Source: Gammaproteobacteria bacterium (lineage in GTDB: Bacteria > Pseudomonadota > Gammaproteobacteria > Competibacterales > Competibacteraceae). Taken from it: a stretch of DNA of 64,000 bases. This document shows, piece by piece, positions 25,815 to 34,592 of the stretch (its first letter is position 1; each line of letters opens with the position of its first letter). Under the pieces are notes generated by a model. The model had not been told where the DNA came from and ran no database searches. It was given only the letters and a program-made list of their open reading frames with translations. The position numbers and the translations under genes are program-made. The stretch spans positions 121,378 through 185,377 of the forward strand of contig JACKNF010000007.1 in the NCBI GenBank assembly GCA_024234995.1, in the 5' to 3' direction.

Positions 25815-26491
25815 AATATGTACACCTCGTCATTAGCCAGTAAGTTAGCACCAGTATCAGCACGATCCGCCATTTTCAACACATGTGATCCAGCCAGTTC
25901 TGCCGCGATGGGCGTTCTGCTGCTCGACCAGGAAGATCGTCACGCCTTCCTCACGGTTCCCTCAGAATCTGAAAGTTGAGCAATGATAATCGGCGCTAAT
26001 CCCAGCGAGGTTCATCCAGTAGCAATGATTAGGTAAGCTCATCTTTGCCAGCCAATCGCCAGCATCTGCTGTTCACCGCCGGACAGGGTACCGCCACGTT
26101 GATGACGGCGCTCCTTCATGCGCGGGAACAGGGTAAATACCCGCTCCAGATCGATGCCCAACCGGGATTGGCCGGCGAAAAATCCACCCATTTGCAGATT
26201 TTCCTGCACGGTCAGACCCGGAAAGATGCGCCGCCCCTCTGGCACGATGGCCAGCCCGCATTGCATGATGATATGGGTAGGCTTATGCGTGATGTCCTGG
26301 CCTTCAAAGACGACACGGCCTTCTGTCGCCTGCGGCGATCCGCAAATAGTCATCAGCAGTGTGCTCTTACCAGCGCCGTTAGCACCGATCAGGGTGACAA
26401 TCTCGCCAGGATGGACATCGAGCGATACATCTTTGAGCGCCTCAATCTGGCCATAGAACGTATGAACGTGATCCAGCTTGAGCATCATCAC
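25815..26491 (-). pseudogene. livF: livF, branched-chain amino-acid ABC transporter ATPase, frameshifted 3' half
   Basis: The first 150 codons are clean: MLKLDHVHTFYGQIEALKDV, the Walker A GANGAGKST, and the ABC signature LSGGEQQMLAIG. Just after the signature the frame breaks. The expected Walker B, the EEGVTIFLVEQ switch region and the C-terminal ADRA/LLANDEV text follow in other frames down to about 25815. LivF and LivG are the cytoplasmic ATPases of the LIV high-affinity importer. Its ATG overlaps the livG stop (ATGA), as in an ordinary liv operon. Confidence 0.9.
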
Positions 26492-27297
26492 TCTTCTCCA
26501 AGATACGCTTTGATCACCCGAGGATCATTGCGGATTTGATCAGGCGATCCAATGGCAATCGGACGACCATATTCCATGACAAAAATCTCATCGGAAATAC
26601 CCATGACCAAGCTCATATCATGTTCGATCAGTAGCACTGCGATATCATGCTCAGCGCGCAACTCATTGATTAATTGATCTAGATCGCGCGTTTCCTGCGG
26701 ATTCAGGCCCGCTGCCGGCTCATCCAGCATCAACAGCTTGGGTTGCGTAATCATGCAACGGGCAATTTCCTAAGCGCCGCTGCTGGCCATAAGCAGATTA
26801 CCGGCCTCACGATTTAGCCCACAGACAACAGGTTGACCTTCTCCAGCCAGAATGCCGCTCGCTCCAAGGCTTAGACTCAACACGACAGTACTTAGGTTAA
26901 ACAAATGATGCAAGAACCAGGTTTCCAATTGCATGTGCTGAGAAATCAGTAGATTCTCAACCACGGTCATGTTCTTGAACAACCGCACGTTTTGAAAAGT
27001 GCGCACCAGTCCCAACCGGGCGATGTGATGGCTGGGCAAGCCGTGAATTGAATGGCCGTCCAGTAGAACAGTTCCCGAGGTCGGCCGATAGAAACCACCA
27101 ATACAATTGAAGACTGTGGTCTTACCTGCGCCATTGGGGCCGATAACGGCAAAGATCTGGTGGCGATGCACATCGAACTGGACATGGTCCACCGCCAGCA
27201 ATCCGCCGAAACGCATGCTAAGCTCACGAACTTGCAGTAAGGGGCGCTCTATTGGCGCAGTTGACTGAGCCGCGAGAGGATTGGATTCATTCATCAT
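26488..27297 (-). pseudogene. livG: livG, branched-chain amino-acid ABC transporter ATPase, frameshifted in the middle
   Basis: N-terminal part clean: LLQVRELSMRFGGLLAVDHV, Walker A GPNGAGKTT, and RTFQNVRLFKNMTVVENLL. Around 26890 the frame begins to drift: WLEKVNLLSV and NREAGNL appear in different frames and a stop falls at 26770. The gene resumes in frame as MITQPKLLMLDEPAAGLNPQ, with Walker B and the switch His (LIEHDMSLVM), to the natural stop at 26488. This is the right-hand edge of the damaged zone. Its ATG overlaps the livM stop. Confidence 0.92.
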
Positions 27298-28547
27298 AGC
27301 GTTTCCGCGCGCGCCGGCAATTCCAACCGGGGCCGGGTCGCCGGCAACAATCCTTGGGGCCGCCAGATCATCATTAACACCAGTACCAAACCAAAGATCA
27401 ACATGCGGTACTCGGCAAATTGCCGAGCAATTTCTGGCAATGCCGTCAGGGCAATGGCTGCCAAAATGACGCCAATTTGGGAACCCATGCCGCCCAGCAC
27501 CACAATAGCCAAAACGATGGCGGATTCAATGAAGGTGAAAGACTCAGGGTTGATAAAACCTTGCCGTGCGGCGAAGAACGCGCCGGCAAAACCGGCAGTC
27601 GATGCACCGAAGCCAAACGCGGAGAGTTTGATCGTGGTCGGATTCAAGCCCAGCGAACGGCAGGCGATTTCATCTTCCCGCAAAGCCTCCCAGGCCCGCC
27701 CCACCGGCATTCGGATCAACCGGTTGATCACGTAAAGAATCAACAAGGTCATCACGAGCGCGACCAGGTAGAGAAAAACCACGGTGTCAGCCCCGCTGTA
27801 TTCGAGACCGAAGAACTCATGAAAGGTAGTTCCACCTTCGGTGCTGGACCGGCGGGCGAATTCCAGGCCGAATAGGCTGGGTTTGGGAATATTGCCAATT
27901 CCATCAGGGCCGCCCGTCAGCTCATCCAGATTGTTCAACAACAGACGGATGATTTCGCCAAATCCCAGCGTGACGATAGCCAAGTAGTCGCCGCGCAATC
28001 GCAACACCGGAAACCCCAGCAAACAACCAGTGATGGCCGCCATCATCACGCACAATGGCAGGCATTCCCAGAAGGACAGGCCGAAGTGCGTGGACAGTAA
28101 GGCATACCCGTAAGCACCGACCGCATAGAAAGCAACGTAACCTAAATCCAGCAGGCCCGCAAAGCCTACGACCACATTCAAGCCCAGGCCAAGCATGACA
28201 TAAATCAGCGCCAAAGTAGCTATGTCGACAGCGCCACGGGAAACAGTGAATGGCCAAATTGCCGCTGCTACGATCACTAGGACAATTAAAATCAGACGGT
28301 AAGCCGTTGGCAAATGGATAGGTCGAGGTACCCGGCGGGTTATGTGCATCACGCCAGAAACTGCTTTCAGAGGAACCTGGAGCAACCGCGCCATAAATAC
28401 CGCTGCCATAGCCAGCAACACCGGCAAGGGATCGCCTTCTAGAGAAACGTTAATACCTTCAACTTGAATCTGAATACCGAGAATCGGTACGGTGAGCAAT
28501 CCAGCTAACAGCGCAACCAGCATCGCCTCGAAAAAATGCCTGGGCAT
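27294..28547 (-). CDS. livM: Branched-chain amino-acid ABC transporter permease LivM
   Basis: 417-residue inner-membrane permease with about ten predicted membrane segments. The family region GFAGLLDLGYVAFYAVGAYG and the coupling loop RVGRAWEALREDEIACRSLG-like text (PVGRAWEALREDEIACRSLG) are intact. With LivH it forms the channel for leucine, isoleucine and valine import. The N-terminal ~100 residues carry extra hydrophobic segments, as in the longer LivM proteins. It lies 5 bp after livH and overlaps livG by four bases. Confidence 0.95.
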   Translation of the reverse strand: MPRHFFEAMLVALLAGLLTVPILGIQIQVEGINVSLEGDPLPVLLAMAAVFMARLLQVPLKAVSGVMHITRRVPRPIHLPTAYRLILIVLVIVAAAIWPFTVSRGAVDIATLALIYVMLGLGLNVVVGFAGLLDLGYVAFYAVGAYGYALLSTHFGLSFWECLPLCVMMAAITGCLLGFPVLRLRGDYLAIVTLGFGEIIRLLLNNLDELTGGPDGIGNIPKPSLFGLEFARRSSTEGGTTFHEFFGLEYSGADTVVFLYLVALVMTLLILYVINRLIRMPVGRAWEALREDEIACRSLGLNPTTIKLSAFGFGASTAGFAGAFFAARQGFINPESFTFIESAIVLAIVVLGGMGSQIGVILAAIALTALPEIARQFAEYRMLIFGLVLVLMMIWRPQGLLPATRPRLELPARAETL

Positions 28548-28552
28548 CGTAT

Positions 28553-29470
28553 TTATACCTTCTCGATCTCGGGCTTGCCCAGTAGTCCGGTCGGGCGGAA
28601 CAACAGCACCAGCACCAGCAGACTAAACGCGACGACATCTTTATATTCAGTGCGCAGGTAGGCAGAGGCAAAGCTTTCCGACAACCCCAGAATGATACCC
28701 CCCAACATTGCACCAGGAATGCTGCCGATGCCGCCCAGCACTGCGGCGGTAAAGGCCTTGATACCGGCATCAAAGCCGATGAAGGGGTTGATCTTGCCAA
28801 TGTGCAGGCTGATTAACACGCCAGCGACTGCCGCCAAAGCCGCGCCCAGCACGAAAGTCAGGGAAATCACCCGATTCGTATCGATACCCAGCAGATTGGT
28901 CATTGTCAGATCTTGGGAGCAAGCGCGACAGGCTCGTCCTAGACGCGAACGGGCGATAAACAAGGTCAGTGCGGTCATAAAGATCACGGTCACGACAGCG
29001 ATCAACACCTGCATGTAGGATAAATAGATTTGAAACCCTGCATCAGAACCAAACCGCCAACCGCCACTGATCAATGGCTGCATCGACAAATCCCGTGCGC
29101 CCTGACCGATCTGTACATAGTTTTGCAGGAAGATGGACATGCCGATGGCCGAGATCAGCGGTATCAAGCGGGGGCTGCTCCGTAACGGGCGGTACGCGAT
29201 CCGTTCGATGGCCCAGCCATAGGCGCTCGTCGCCAGAATGCTGGCCGCCAGCGTGAACAACAAGATTAAAGGAACATTCTCGACACCGAATTGCACGGTG
29301 AGCGCAGTGACGGTGATCAACCCGATGTAGGCGCTGATCATATAAATCTCGCCGTGAGCGAAATTGATCATACCAATGATGCCGTACACCATGGTGTAGC
29401 CGATGGCGATCAGGGCATAGATGCTACCCAGGGTCAGGCCGTTGATAACCTGCTGAAAGAATTCAAGCAT
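28553..29470 (-). CDS. livH: Branched-chain amino-acid ABC transporter permease LivH
   Basis: 305 residues, eight or so membrane helices, beginning LEFFQQVINGLTLGSIYALI, the typical LivH start. The coupling-loop region ARSRLGRACRACSQDLTMTN is present. It pairs with LivM. It is preceded by livJ with a 93-bp gap that contains a hairpin, so the binding protein may be produced in excess over the membrane parts. Confidence 0.96.
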   Translation of the reverse strand: MLEFFQQVINGLTLGSIYALIAIGYTMVYGIIGMINFAHGEIYMISAYIGLITVTALTVQFGVENVPLILLFTLAASILATSAYGWAIERIAYRPLRSSPRLIPLISAIGMSIFLQNYVQIGQGARDLSMQPLISGGWRFGSDAGFQIYLSYMQVLIAVVTVIFMTALTLFIARSRLGRACRACSQDLTMTNLLGIDTNRVISLTFVLGAALAAVAGVLISLHIGKINPFIGFDAGIKAFTAAVLGGIGSIPGAMLGGIILGLSESFASAYLRTEYKDVVAFSLLVLVLLFRPTGLLGKPEIEKV

Positions 29471-29531
29471 GAAGGAACCCGATGTTAAACGCTAGGCGGG
29501 TAATGCAGGACGGGTATCTTGCCAATTCAGA

Positions 29532-29550
29532 CACGGGCTGGAAGCCCGTG
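29532..29550 (-). terminator. Hairpin between livJ and livH
   Basis: CACGGGCT pairs with AGCCCGTG around a three-base loop. No T-run follows on the minus strand, so it is more likely an attenuating or mRNA-stabilising stem that separates livJ from livH than a full terminator. Confidence 0.5.
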
Positions 29551-29563
29551 CTGCTTTGAACAG

Positions 29564-30685
29564 CTATTTGACCGGCGTCTTGGTCGCGTCGGCATGCCAC
29601 TTGAAGACCACAAACTGGAATTCTTTCAGGTCGCCGTTCTCTTTGAAGGCCACCTTACCGATCGGCGTGTCGAAGCTGTGCTTGCGGATATAATCAGCCA
29701 GCTTGACTGGATCCTCGGTTTTAGCGCCCTTGATGGCGTCCACAATAATTTGCACCGCTGAGTAGGCGGGCATTACAAAGGGACCGCTGGGATCCTGGTT
29801 TTTATCCTTGAAGGCCTTGACCAGGCTGGCATTGGCCGGGTCGGCGCTGAAATCAGCGGGTAACGTGACCAGCAACCCTTCCGAAGCCGGACCGGCGATG
29901 GCACTGATATCTTTGTTGCCAACACCTTCAGGCCCCATGAATCCTGCATCAAACCCCTGTTCCCGGCATTGACGGAGAATCAGACCCAGTTCCGGATGGT
30001 AGCCGCCATAATAGACAAAATCGACATTGGCACTTTTCATCTTAGTGCAGAGTGCGGAAAAATCAGTTTGCCCCTTGCTCACACCTTCGAATAAGGCCAC
30101 CTTGAAACCCTTGGCTTCGATGGTTTTCTTAACTTCTTCCGCAATTCCTTGACCGTACTGCTGCTTATCATGAATCACCGCCACATTTTTGGGTTTGATC
30201 TGGTTAGCAATGTAGTCGCCGGCAGTCGGGCCTTGCTGGTCATCAGTGCCAATGGTGCGGAACACCATCTTATAGCCTTGGTGAGTGATGTTCGGGTTGG
30301 TAGCCGCCGGGGTGATCATCAGGATGCCTTCATCCTCGTACAGCTTGGAAGCCGGCTGCGTGGAGCCAGAGCATAAGTGGCCAACCACATATTTGATCTT
30401 ATCATTCACAATCTGATTGGCGACGGCCACCGCCTGCTTGGGTTCACACACATCGTCCATTAACACTGCTTCCAGCTGCTTGCCGTTGACACCGCCTTTG
30501 GCATTGAGCTGTTCCACCGCCATTTGGGCGCCCATCATTTGCATGTCACCGTATTGAGCGACCGGACCGGTAATCGGGCCAGCTACGGCAATCTTGATGG
30601 TGTTCTCGGCATGAGCCAATCCACCTAAACCTAGGAGGACTGCGCTAACCGCGGCGCTCAGGACATGACGATTGAAGCTGTTCAT
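29564..30685 (-). CDS. livJ: Branched-chain amino-acid periplasmic binding protein
   Basis: About 373 residues with a signal peptide (HVLSAAVSAVLLGLGGLAHA) and the type I periplasmic binding fold: IKIAVAGPITGPVAQYGDMQ at the start, the ligand-site stretch CSGSTQPASKLYEDEGIL, and the conserved TAGDYIA and DFSALCTKMK regions. It captures Leu/Ile/Val for LivHMGF. I placed the start at ATG 30685, 60 codons inside the longest frame, because GAGGAGA precedes it and the signal peptide begins there. Confidence 0.95.
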   Translation of the reverse strand: MNSFNRHVLSAAVSAVLLGLGGLAHAENTIKIAVAGPITGPVAQYGDMQMMGAQMAVEQLNAKGGVNGKQLEAVLMDDVCEPKQAVAVANQIVNDKIKYVVGHLCSGSTQPASKLYEDEGILMITPAATNPNITHQGYKMVFRTIGTDDQQGPTAGDYIANQIKPKNVAVIHDKQQYGQGIAEEVKKTIEAKGFKVALFEGVSKGQTDFSALCTKMKSANVDFVYYGGYHPELGLILRQCREQGFDAGFMGPEGVGNKDISAIAGPASEGLLVTLPADFSADPANASLVKAFKDKNQDPSGPFVMPAYSAVQIIVDAIKGAKTEDPVKLADYIRKHSFDTPIGKVAFKENGDLKEFQFVVFKWHADATKTPVK

Positions 30686-30718
30686 AAGACATTCTCTCCT
30701 CGGAAAAGTGGTTGTGAA

Positions 30719-30747
30719 TCTATAATAATGGACGAAATTTTCCGCAA
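30719..30747 (-). promoter_or_regulatory. Candidate sigma-70 promoter for livJ
   Basis: On the minus strand TTGCGG (plus-strand 30742-30747) is followed after exactly 17 bp by TATAGA (30719-30724). This is about 35 bp upstream of the livJ start. Confidence 0.5.
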
Positions 30748-31413
30748 GTGGGCATTTAACTGCAAGAATTAATTTCCACCTAGAAAGGGATAAACCCCGG
30801 CTTTCAGGTCGAGAGACGAACAAAAAATTATTGATCGAAATAAACACTTGCGCGAATTCCACCATGCGGCATCAAGAAAAAGCCGGATGGGACGCAGTCA
30901 CTCAGCGGTGGCAACGAAGCCCACGCCACCACCAACGCCCGCCGCCAATGCCCCCGTAAGAGCAACAGCGTTTTCCTTTGGTCATGGCTATGGACACAAG
31001 CAAATAGCTACATTGCTTTCCATGCTATCAGGCTACTGTGGGAATCAACCATAAATAATGAATGATAACCGGCTTTGGAGCGATAACGTGGTTAACCAAG
31101 AATGGATCAGGCTTCCCGGTACCTAAAGCGGCCACCGGATTATATCAGGACCTTGCCGGTACTCCCGGCTTAACTGAAAAATCAGGAAGAGATTGACTTA
31201 AATTTTGATGGGTATTTTTTTGATGAGCAGTCGAATAAGCAACAGTGTGATTGGACTATCCTCGCTACCGCATCACCTTGAATTACATTCAGAGGCACAA
31301 GATTACTTGCTTTTTCAGGCAATCAATGTAAAACTCTTGTTGCGGTGCAACATACCGACAGAAAGACCAAATTGGATCTAAGCCTCCATGTGTTTTTGAG
31401 AAGGAAAATTGTA
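30748..31413. other. Intergenic region between livJ and the acyl carrier protein gene
   Basis: No convincing gene. A short GC-rich island around 30898-30981 reads on the minus strand as a Gly/Ala/Val-rich segment (ALTGALAAGVGGGVGF) that ends at a stop but lacks a start codon. The same island shares the string CCAATGCCCCC with the 18.7-kb intergenic region. The remainder is AT-rich. The ribosome-binding site of the ACP gene (AAGGAAAA) is at the right edge. Confidence 0.4.
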
Positions 31414-31674
31414 ATGAATACCGTAAGCAACGAGCAGATTCGCGATACGATTCTGCGCACTCTCAGCGATGTCATCCCAAATGCCGATACCCACACGCTT
31501 CATCCTGACATCAGCTTTCACGATCAACTTGAGTTAGATTCCATTGATTTTCTCCGGCTAATGATGAGCCTGGAGAAAGAGTTCGATGTCACGATCTTTG
31601 ACTTTGACTACCCGAAGCTGTCGACGCTGAAAGGATGTGAGCATTACCTAATTGAACGGTTGGGAGGAGCCTAA
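31414..31674 (+). CDS. Orphan acyl carrier protein
   Basis: 86 residues, one ACP domain. The phosphopantetheine attachment serine is Ser43 in ELDSIDFLRLMMSLEKEF. The start at ATG 31414 follows AAGGAAAA; a longer frame from 31345 adds residues with no ACP similarity. Sequence differs from the fatty-acid AcpP (which has D-S-L-D-x-V-E), so it is a specialised carrier, as found with polyketide, lipid-modifying or aryl-polyene systems. No ketosynthase, acyl-AMP ligase or transferase lies within this window, so its partner is elsewhere. A hairpin follows 18 bp after the stop. Confidence 0.9.
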   Translation: MNTVSNEQIRDTILRTLSDVIPNADTHTLHPDISFHDQLELDSIDFLRLMMSLEKEFDVTIFDFDYPKLSTLKGCEHYLIERLGGA

Positions 31675-31691
31675 CCGTGTGTGCTTTGCTA

Positions 31692-31712
31692 ATCCCCACA
31701 GGTGCTGGGGAT
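31692..31712 (+). terminator. Hairpin after the acyl carrier protein gene
   Basis: ATCCCCA and TGGGGAT form a 7-bp perfect stem around a 7-base loop, 18 bp after the ACP stop codon. There is no T-run, so it is either a weak terminator or a 3'-end stabiliser. Confidence 0.45.
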
Positions 31713-31726
31713 AGGCTAGCCTGGTA

Positions 31727-32038
31727 TCAAAAGCAATCCATTTCCACAATTCCGTAGAGGTTGACCGAGGGCGGCACCTCTACCACCAAATCTGCGAACT
31801 GAGTGACTAACTGCCAGAAGCATGTATTTTCATAGTGATTTTCCAAAGCTTCCTAGCTGACCTAATGCCCGGCTAGCAGCGATAGGTCACTGTTCGTGGT
31901 GTCTTGATAATAACCATACCAAATACAATTGATACCGGTGCGCAAACCTCCAGCCAGCATCAAGATTTCAGCAGCAGTTTCACTCTCATTACTATCCTCA
32001 GAACACGTCTGGAATTTAGCAATTATTATTAACAGCAA
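31727..32038 (-). pseudogene. Unidentified protein remnant interrupted by two TAG codons
   Basis: From a TTG at 32038 the minus strand reads 58 codons with protein-like composition (CSEDSNESETAAEILMLAGG, then RTGINCIWYGYYQDTTNSDL) to a TAG at 31862. Eight bases later is a second in-frame TAG (31853). The same frame then continues through 41 more codons (EALENHYENTCFWQLVTQFA, DLVVEVPPSVNLYGIVEMDC) to TGA at 31727. I do not recognise the family. The composition is unlike random AT-rich spacer, so I read it as a decayed gene. The rest of the 31.7-32.4 kb gap is AT-rich with nothing recognisable. Confidence 0.35.
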
Positions 32039-32464
32039 AGCCCTCTTTAATTAACCCATCAAGCGGCAATCACTCAATTAAGTTACGCTACGTTTATTGC
32101 CCTCTCTCTTAAAGCACCAGACACAAGAAGACCCATCCACAGAGATCAGTCTTGAAACCGGGATAATTAGGAGTATTGGCTCTAACCTGAAATCCTGTAA
32201 CAGGGTACGATGCCACAAGCTTTTGACTTTTTAAGTTCATCGCCGGCCCCTCCTTTGGCGGTTACCGCCGATTTCCAATTAACCTGATAAAGCACAGTTA
32301 GTTCCTTAAATCATTCTGTTTACTTCGATCCAAGCTGACACCGTCAACGTGGAAGAATAGGCGGATACTATATGGCGCATATTTAATACCGTAACTTTTT
32401 GACTGCTTATCGTTTTTGCCAGTATTTAATGATGGAATAACTCCCATTGCAGCATTCCATGACG

Positions 32465-33766
32465 TTATCTGAACCGCACTGCCGCCAACCCGGTCACCAC
32501 CAGCGCAGCAAGAATCATCAGGAGTGAAATCCATGGCTGGCTTAATCCCTGGGGATAAATGAGCAGCATTAATCCCAGCTCAGTCATCATCATTCCCGAT
32601 AGCAATTTCAACAGCCGTCCTTCCCGTTCCTGAAGTTTCCGCGAACCCAGCGTCCAGGTAAACACCAGAACTATCGCCAGTAAAGGCAACACATAGATCA
32701 GGTTATAGAGCGCCAAATAAAAATAATAGACACTGGTAGACAGATCATTCAGTGTCAAGGCCCGGGTATAAACCATCGGAAACCCGGCAGTACAAAGTAA
32801 TTCATAGCTATTAGCAACGATAGCCAACACCACCGTTCCAATCAGCAGTCCTGGCAATCGATCGCTACCCATCAATTCCCGCATCCGCCTGAATAATTTT
32901 GACTTGGCCCAATTGGAAATACTCAATGAAGGTCCTTGCTGGAAGATCAGATAATCCTTGATATTCAGCCCACCAATCACCACTGCCAGCACGCCAGCCA
33001 GCAAAGTAATCAATTGCAGCTCGCCCAACCACAGGAACACGTTGAGCCAAGCGGCCATAAATACGAAATAGATGGCCCCTGAGAAAAAAATGAATACTCC
33101 TCCAATCAGGAGCATACGCCGCCGGTCGCGAGCGTGGACCAACAGGCTGAGCAGGAAGAGCAATACAAAGAAAGCGCAGGGATTGAAGGCATCAAGACTG
33201 GCCAAGACCAGTGTCAAAGCGGGCAACGACCATACGACCGGATCCAGCGTACCAATCAGAGGTAAATGCACAGGCGGCCCAGTTATGGAAGCCGGCAAGT
33301 CAGTTGGTTTCTTCAAAGTCTCAGGGGCAACAGGTTGCGCATAGCGCTGGTAACACTCTTCCAGTTGCTGGCGTAATAGATGTCCGGTGGTGTCAGGTTC
33401 AAAGCCAGTGAACATTTTTCCGCAAAACAGAAACGCTGGCACCGCTTGAGCGGACTCACCCAACGCCTCAGCCATCCGGCTGTATTGCAGCCCGCCGGCC
33501 ATATCTTGACTCAGGTTATAACTACGTAAAACCAACCAGGGATAGTCAGCAGGCAGCGCCTCAATAGATGGCCGCGCCTTCCGGCAATGCGCGCAGGTTT
33601 GCGTCCAGAAGAAATGAAGATAAATACGTGGCTCGCCTGTCATGGTCCGGGTAACCCACCAGTCTTCCGGGACCGCGGGAGCAGCTCCGGCAAATACCGG
33701 CAGACAAAACAACAACAGACTTAGCAGCAGCAGCCTAATCTCAACCCATTGGTTTTCGACTCTCAC
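32465..33766 (-). CDS. Thioredoxin-fold domain fused to CcdA/DsbD-like membrane domain
   Basis: 433 residues. A signal anchor (LLLLSLLLFCLPVFAGAAP) leads to a periplasmic thioredoxin-like domain with the redox pair Cys58-Ala-His-Cys61 (WTQTCAHCRKA) and a cis-proline at Pro110 (AVPAFLF). After a Pro-rich linker, a membrane domain of about seven helices starts near residue 180 and carries Cys197 in FNPCAFF and Cys326 in YELLCTAGFP, positions like the paired membrane cysteines of CcdA/DsbD. The order (thioredoxin first) is opposite to the C-terminal thioredoxin of DsbD. It probably relays electrons across the inner membrane. GTG start; the pdxH gene is 38 bp behind its start on the same strand. 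Confidence 0.8.
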   Translation of the reverse strand: MRVENQWVEIRLLLLSLLLFCLPVFAGAAPAVPEDWWVTRTMTGEPRIYLHFFWTQTCAHCRKARPSIEALPADYPWLVLRSYNLSQDMAGGLQYSRMAEALGESAQAVPAFLFCGKMFTGFEPDTTGHLLRQQLEECYQRYAQPVAPETLKKPTDLPASITGPPVHLPLIGTLDPVVWSLPALTLVLASLDAFNPCAFFVLLFLLSLLVHARDRRRMLLIGGVFIFFSGAIYFVFMAAWLNVFLWLGELQLITLLAGVLAVVIGGLNIKDYLIFQQGPSLSISNWAKSKLFRRMRELMGSDRLPGLLIGTVVLAIVANSYELLCTAGFPMVYTRALTLNDLSTSVYYFYLALYNLIYVLPLLAIVLVFTWTLGSRKLQEREGRLLKLLSGMMMTELGLMLLIYPQGLSQPWISLLMILAALVVTGLAAVRFR

Positions 33767-33777
33767 ACCTCACACCT
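33762..33777. repeat. Tandem heptamer CTCACAC, just over two copies
   Basis: Two perfect copies of CTCACAC plus a partial one span the start codon and leader of the thioredoxin/CcdA-like gene, so copy-number change here would alter its 5' end. Confidence 0.5.
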
Positions 33778-33804
33778 TGATTCTAACCACCACGACCTAA
33801 TACC

Positions 33805-34449
33805 TCAGGGCTCCAGCCGCTCCAGCAGCCATTCCCCCTCCTTCTGCAAGCGATAGCGTAACCGGTCGTGCATCCGGCCATGGCGGCCTTGCCAGAATTC
33901 AATCATTTCTGGCTTCAACCGGTAGCCGCCCCATTGGTTTGGCATTGGAATGTTGTCATCGGGGTATTGATCCGCCAACTGCTGATAACGCTCCTCAAGC
34001 ACCTGGCGGTTGGCCACCACCTGGCTTTGCCGCGAGGCTAGCGCACCCAATCGGCTCTCGCGTGGCCGGCTGCGGAAATAGATTTCCGATTCAGCGGGTA
34101 AAACCTTACTAACCATTCCCTCAACCCGTACCTGCCGTTCCAGCTCCAACCATACGAACACCAGGGCAGCATGGGGATTTTCCGCAAGTTGTTGGCCTTT
34201 GTCGCTGCGATAGTTGGTATAGAACGCGAATCCATCAGTATTGCAATCCTTGAGCAGCACCACACGCGCAAACGGGCGGCCAGTACGATCCGCAGTAGCC
34301 AGCGTCAGTGCATTGGGCTCCGGCAACTGAGCATTGATAGCTTCATCCAGCCAGCGCTGAAACTGTCGAATGGGATCGGAATCCACTTTAGCCTTGGTTA
34401 AGACGCCCAAGGAATACTCATGACGTAGTTCAGCAAGGGATTGACTCAT
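33805..34449 (-). CDS. pdxH: Pyridoxamine 5'-phosphate oxidase
   Basis: FMN enzyme that oxidises pyridoxine or pyridoxamine 5'-phosphate to pyridoxal 5'-phosphate, the last step of vitamin B6 synthesis and salvage. 214 residues, standard length. Recognisable motifs: ALTLATADRTGRPFARVVLL, GFAFYTNYRSDKGQQL (FMN binding), SRPRESRLGALASRQS, and the C-terminal WGGYRLKPEMIEFWQG with RLRYR. The ATG at 34449 starts MSQSLAELRHEY, as in relatives. Confidence 0.97.
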   Translation of the reverse strand: MSQSLAELRHEYSLGVLTKAKVDSDPIRQFQRWLDEAINAQLPEPNALTLATADRTGRPFARVVLLKDCNTDGFAFYTNYRSDKGQQLAENPHAALVFVWLELERQVRVEGMVSKVLPAESEIYFRSRPRESRLGALASRQSQVVANRQVLEERYQQLADQYPDDNIPMPNQWGGYRLKPEMIEFWQGRHGRMHDRLRYRLQKEGEWLLERLEP

Positions 34450-34592
34450 AACCGCAGGACTCCAGGGCTGATCATTTGGAAGATAGGCATCTTATACTAT
34501 TTAGTCTTAAGCGTTTATCTACTCTGCCTTTCAATCATCTAGGCGGAGAAAAATTCTTTATTAATATCATCTAGTTATCACGAAATGAGATC

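Noticed and set aside
20625..26491. Individual short frames of 60-150 codons in the damaged block as separate new genes
   Set aside because: Each is explained as a frame-shifted piece of a known gene (his, tat, pgpA, ppa, liv) or its antisense.
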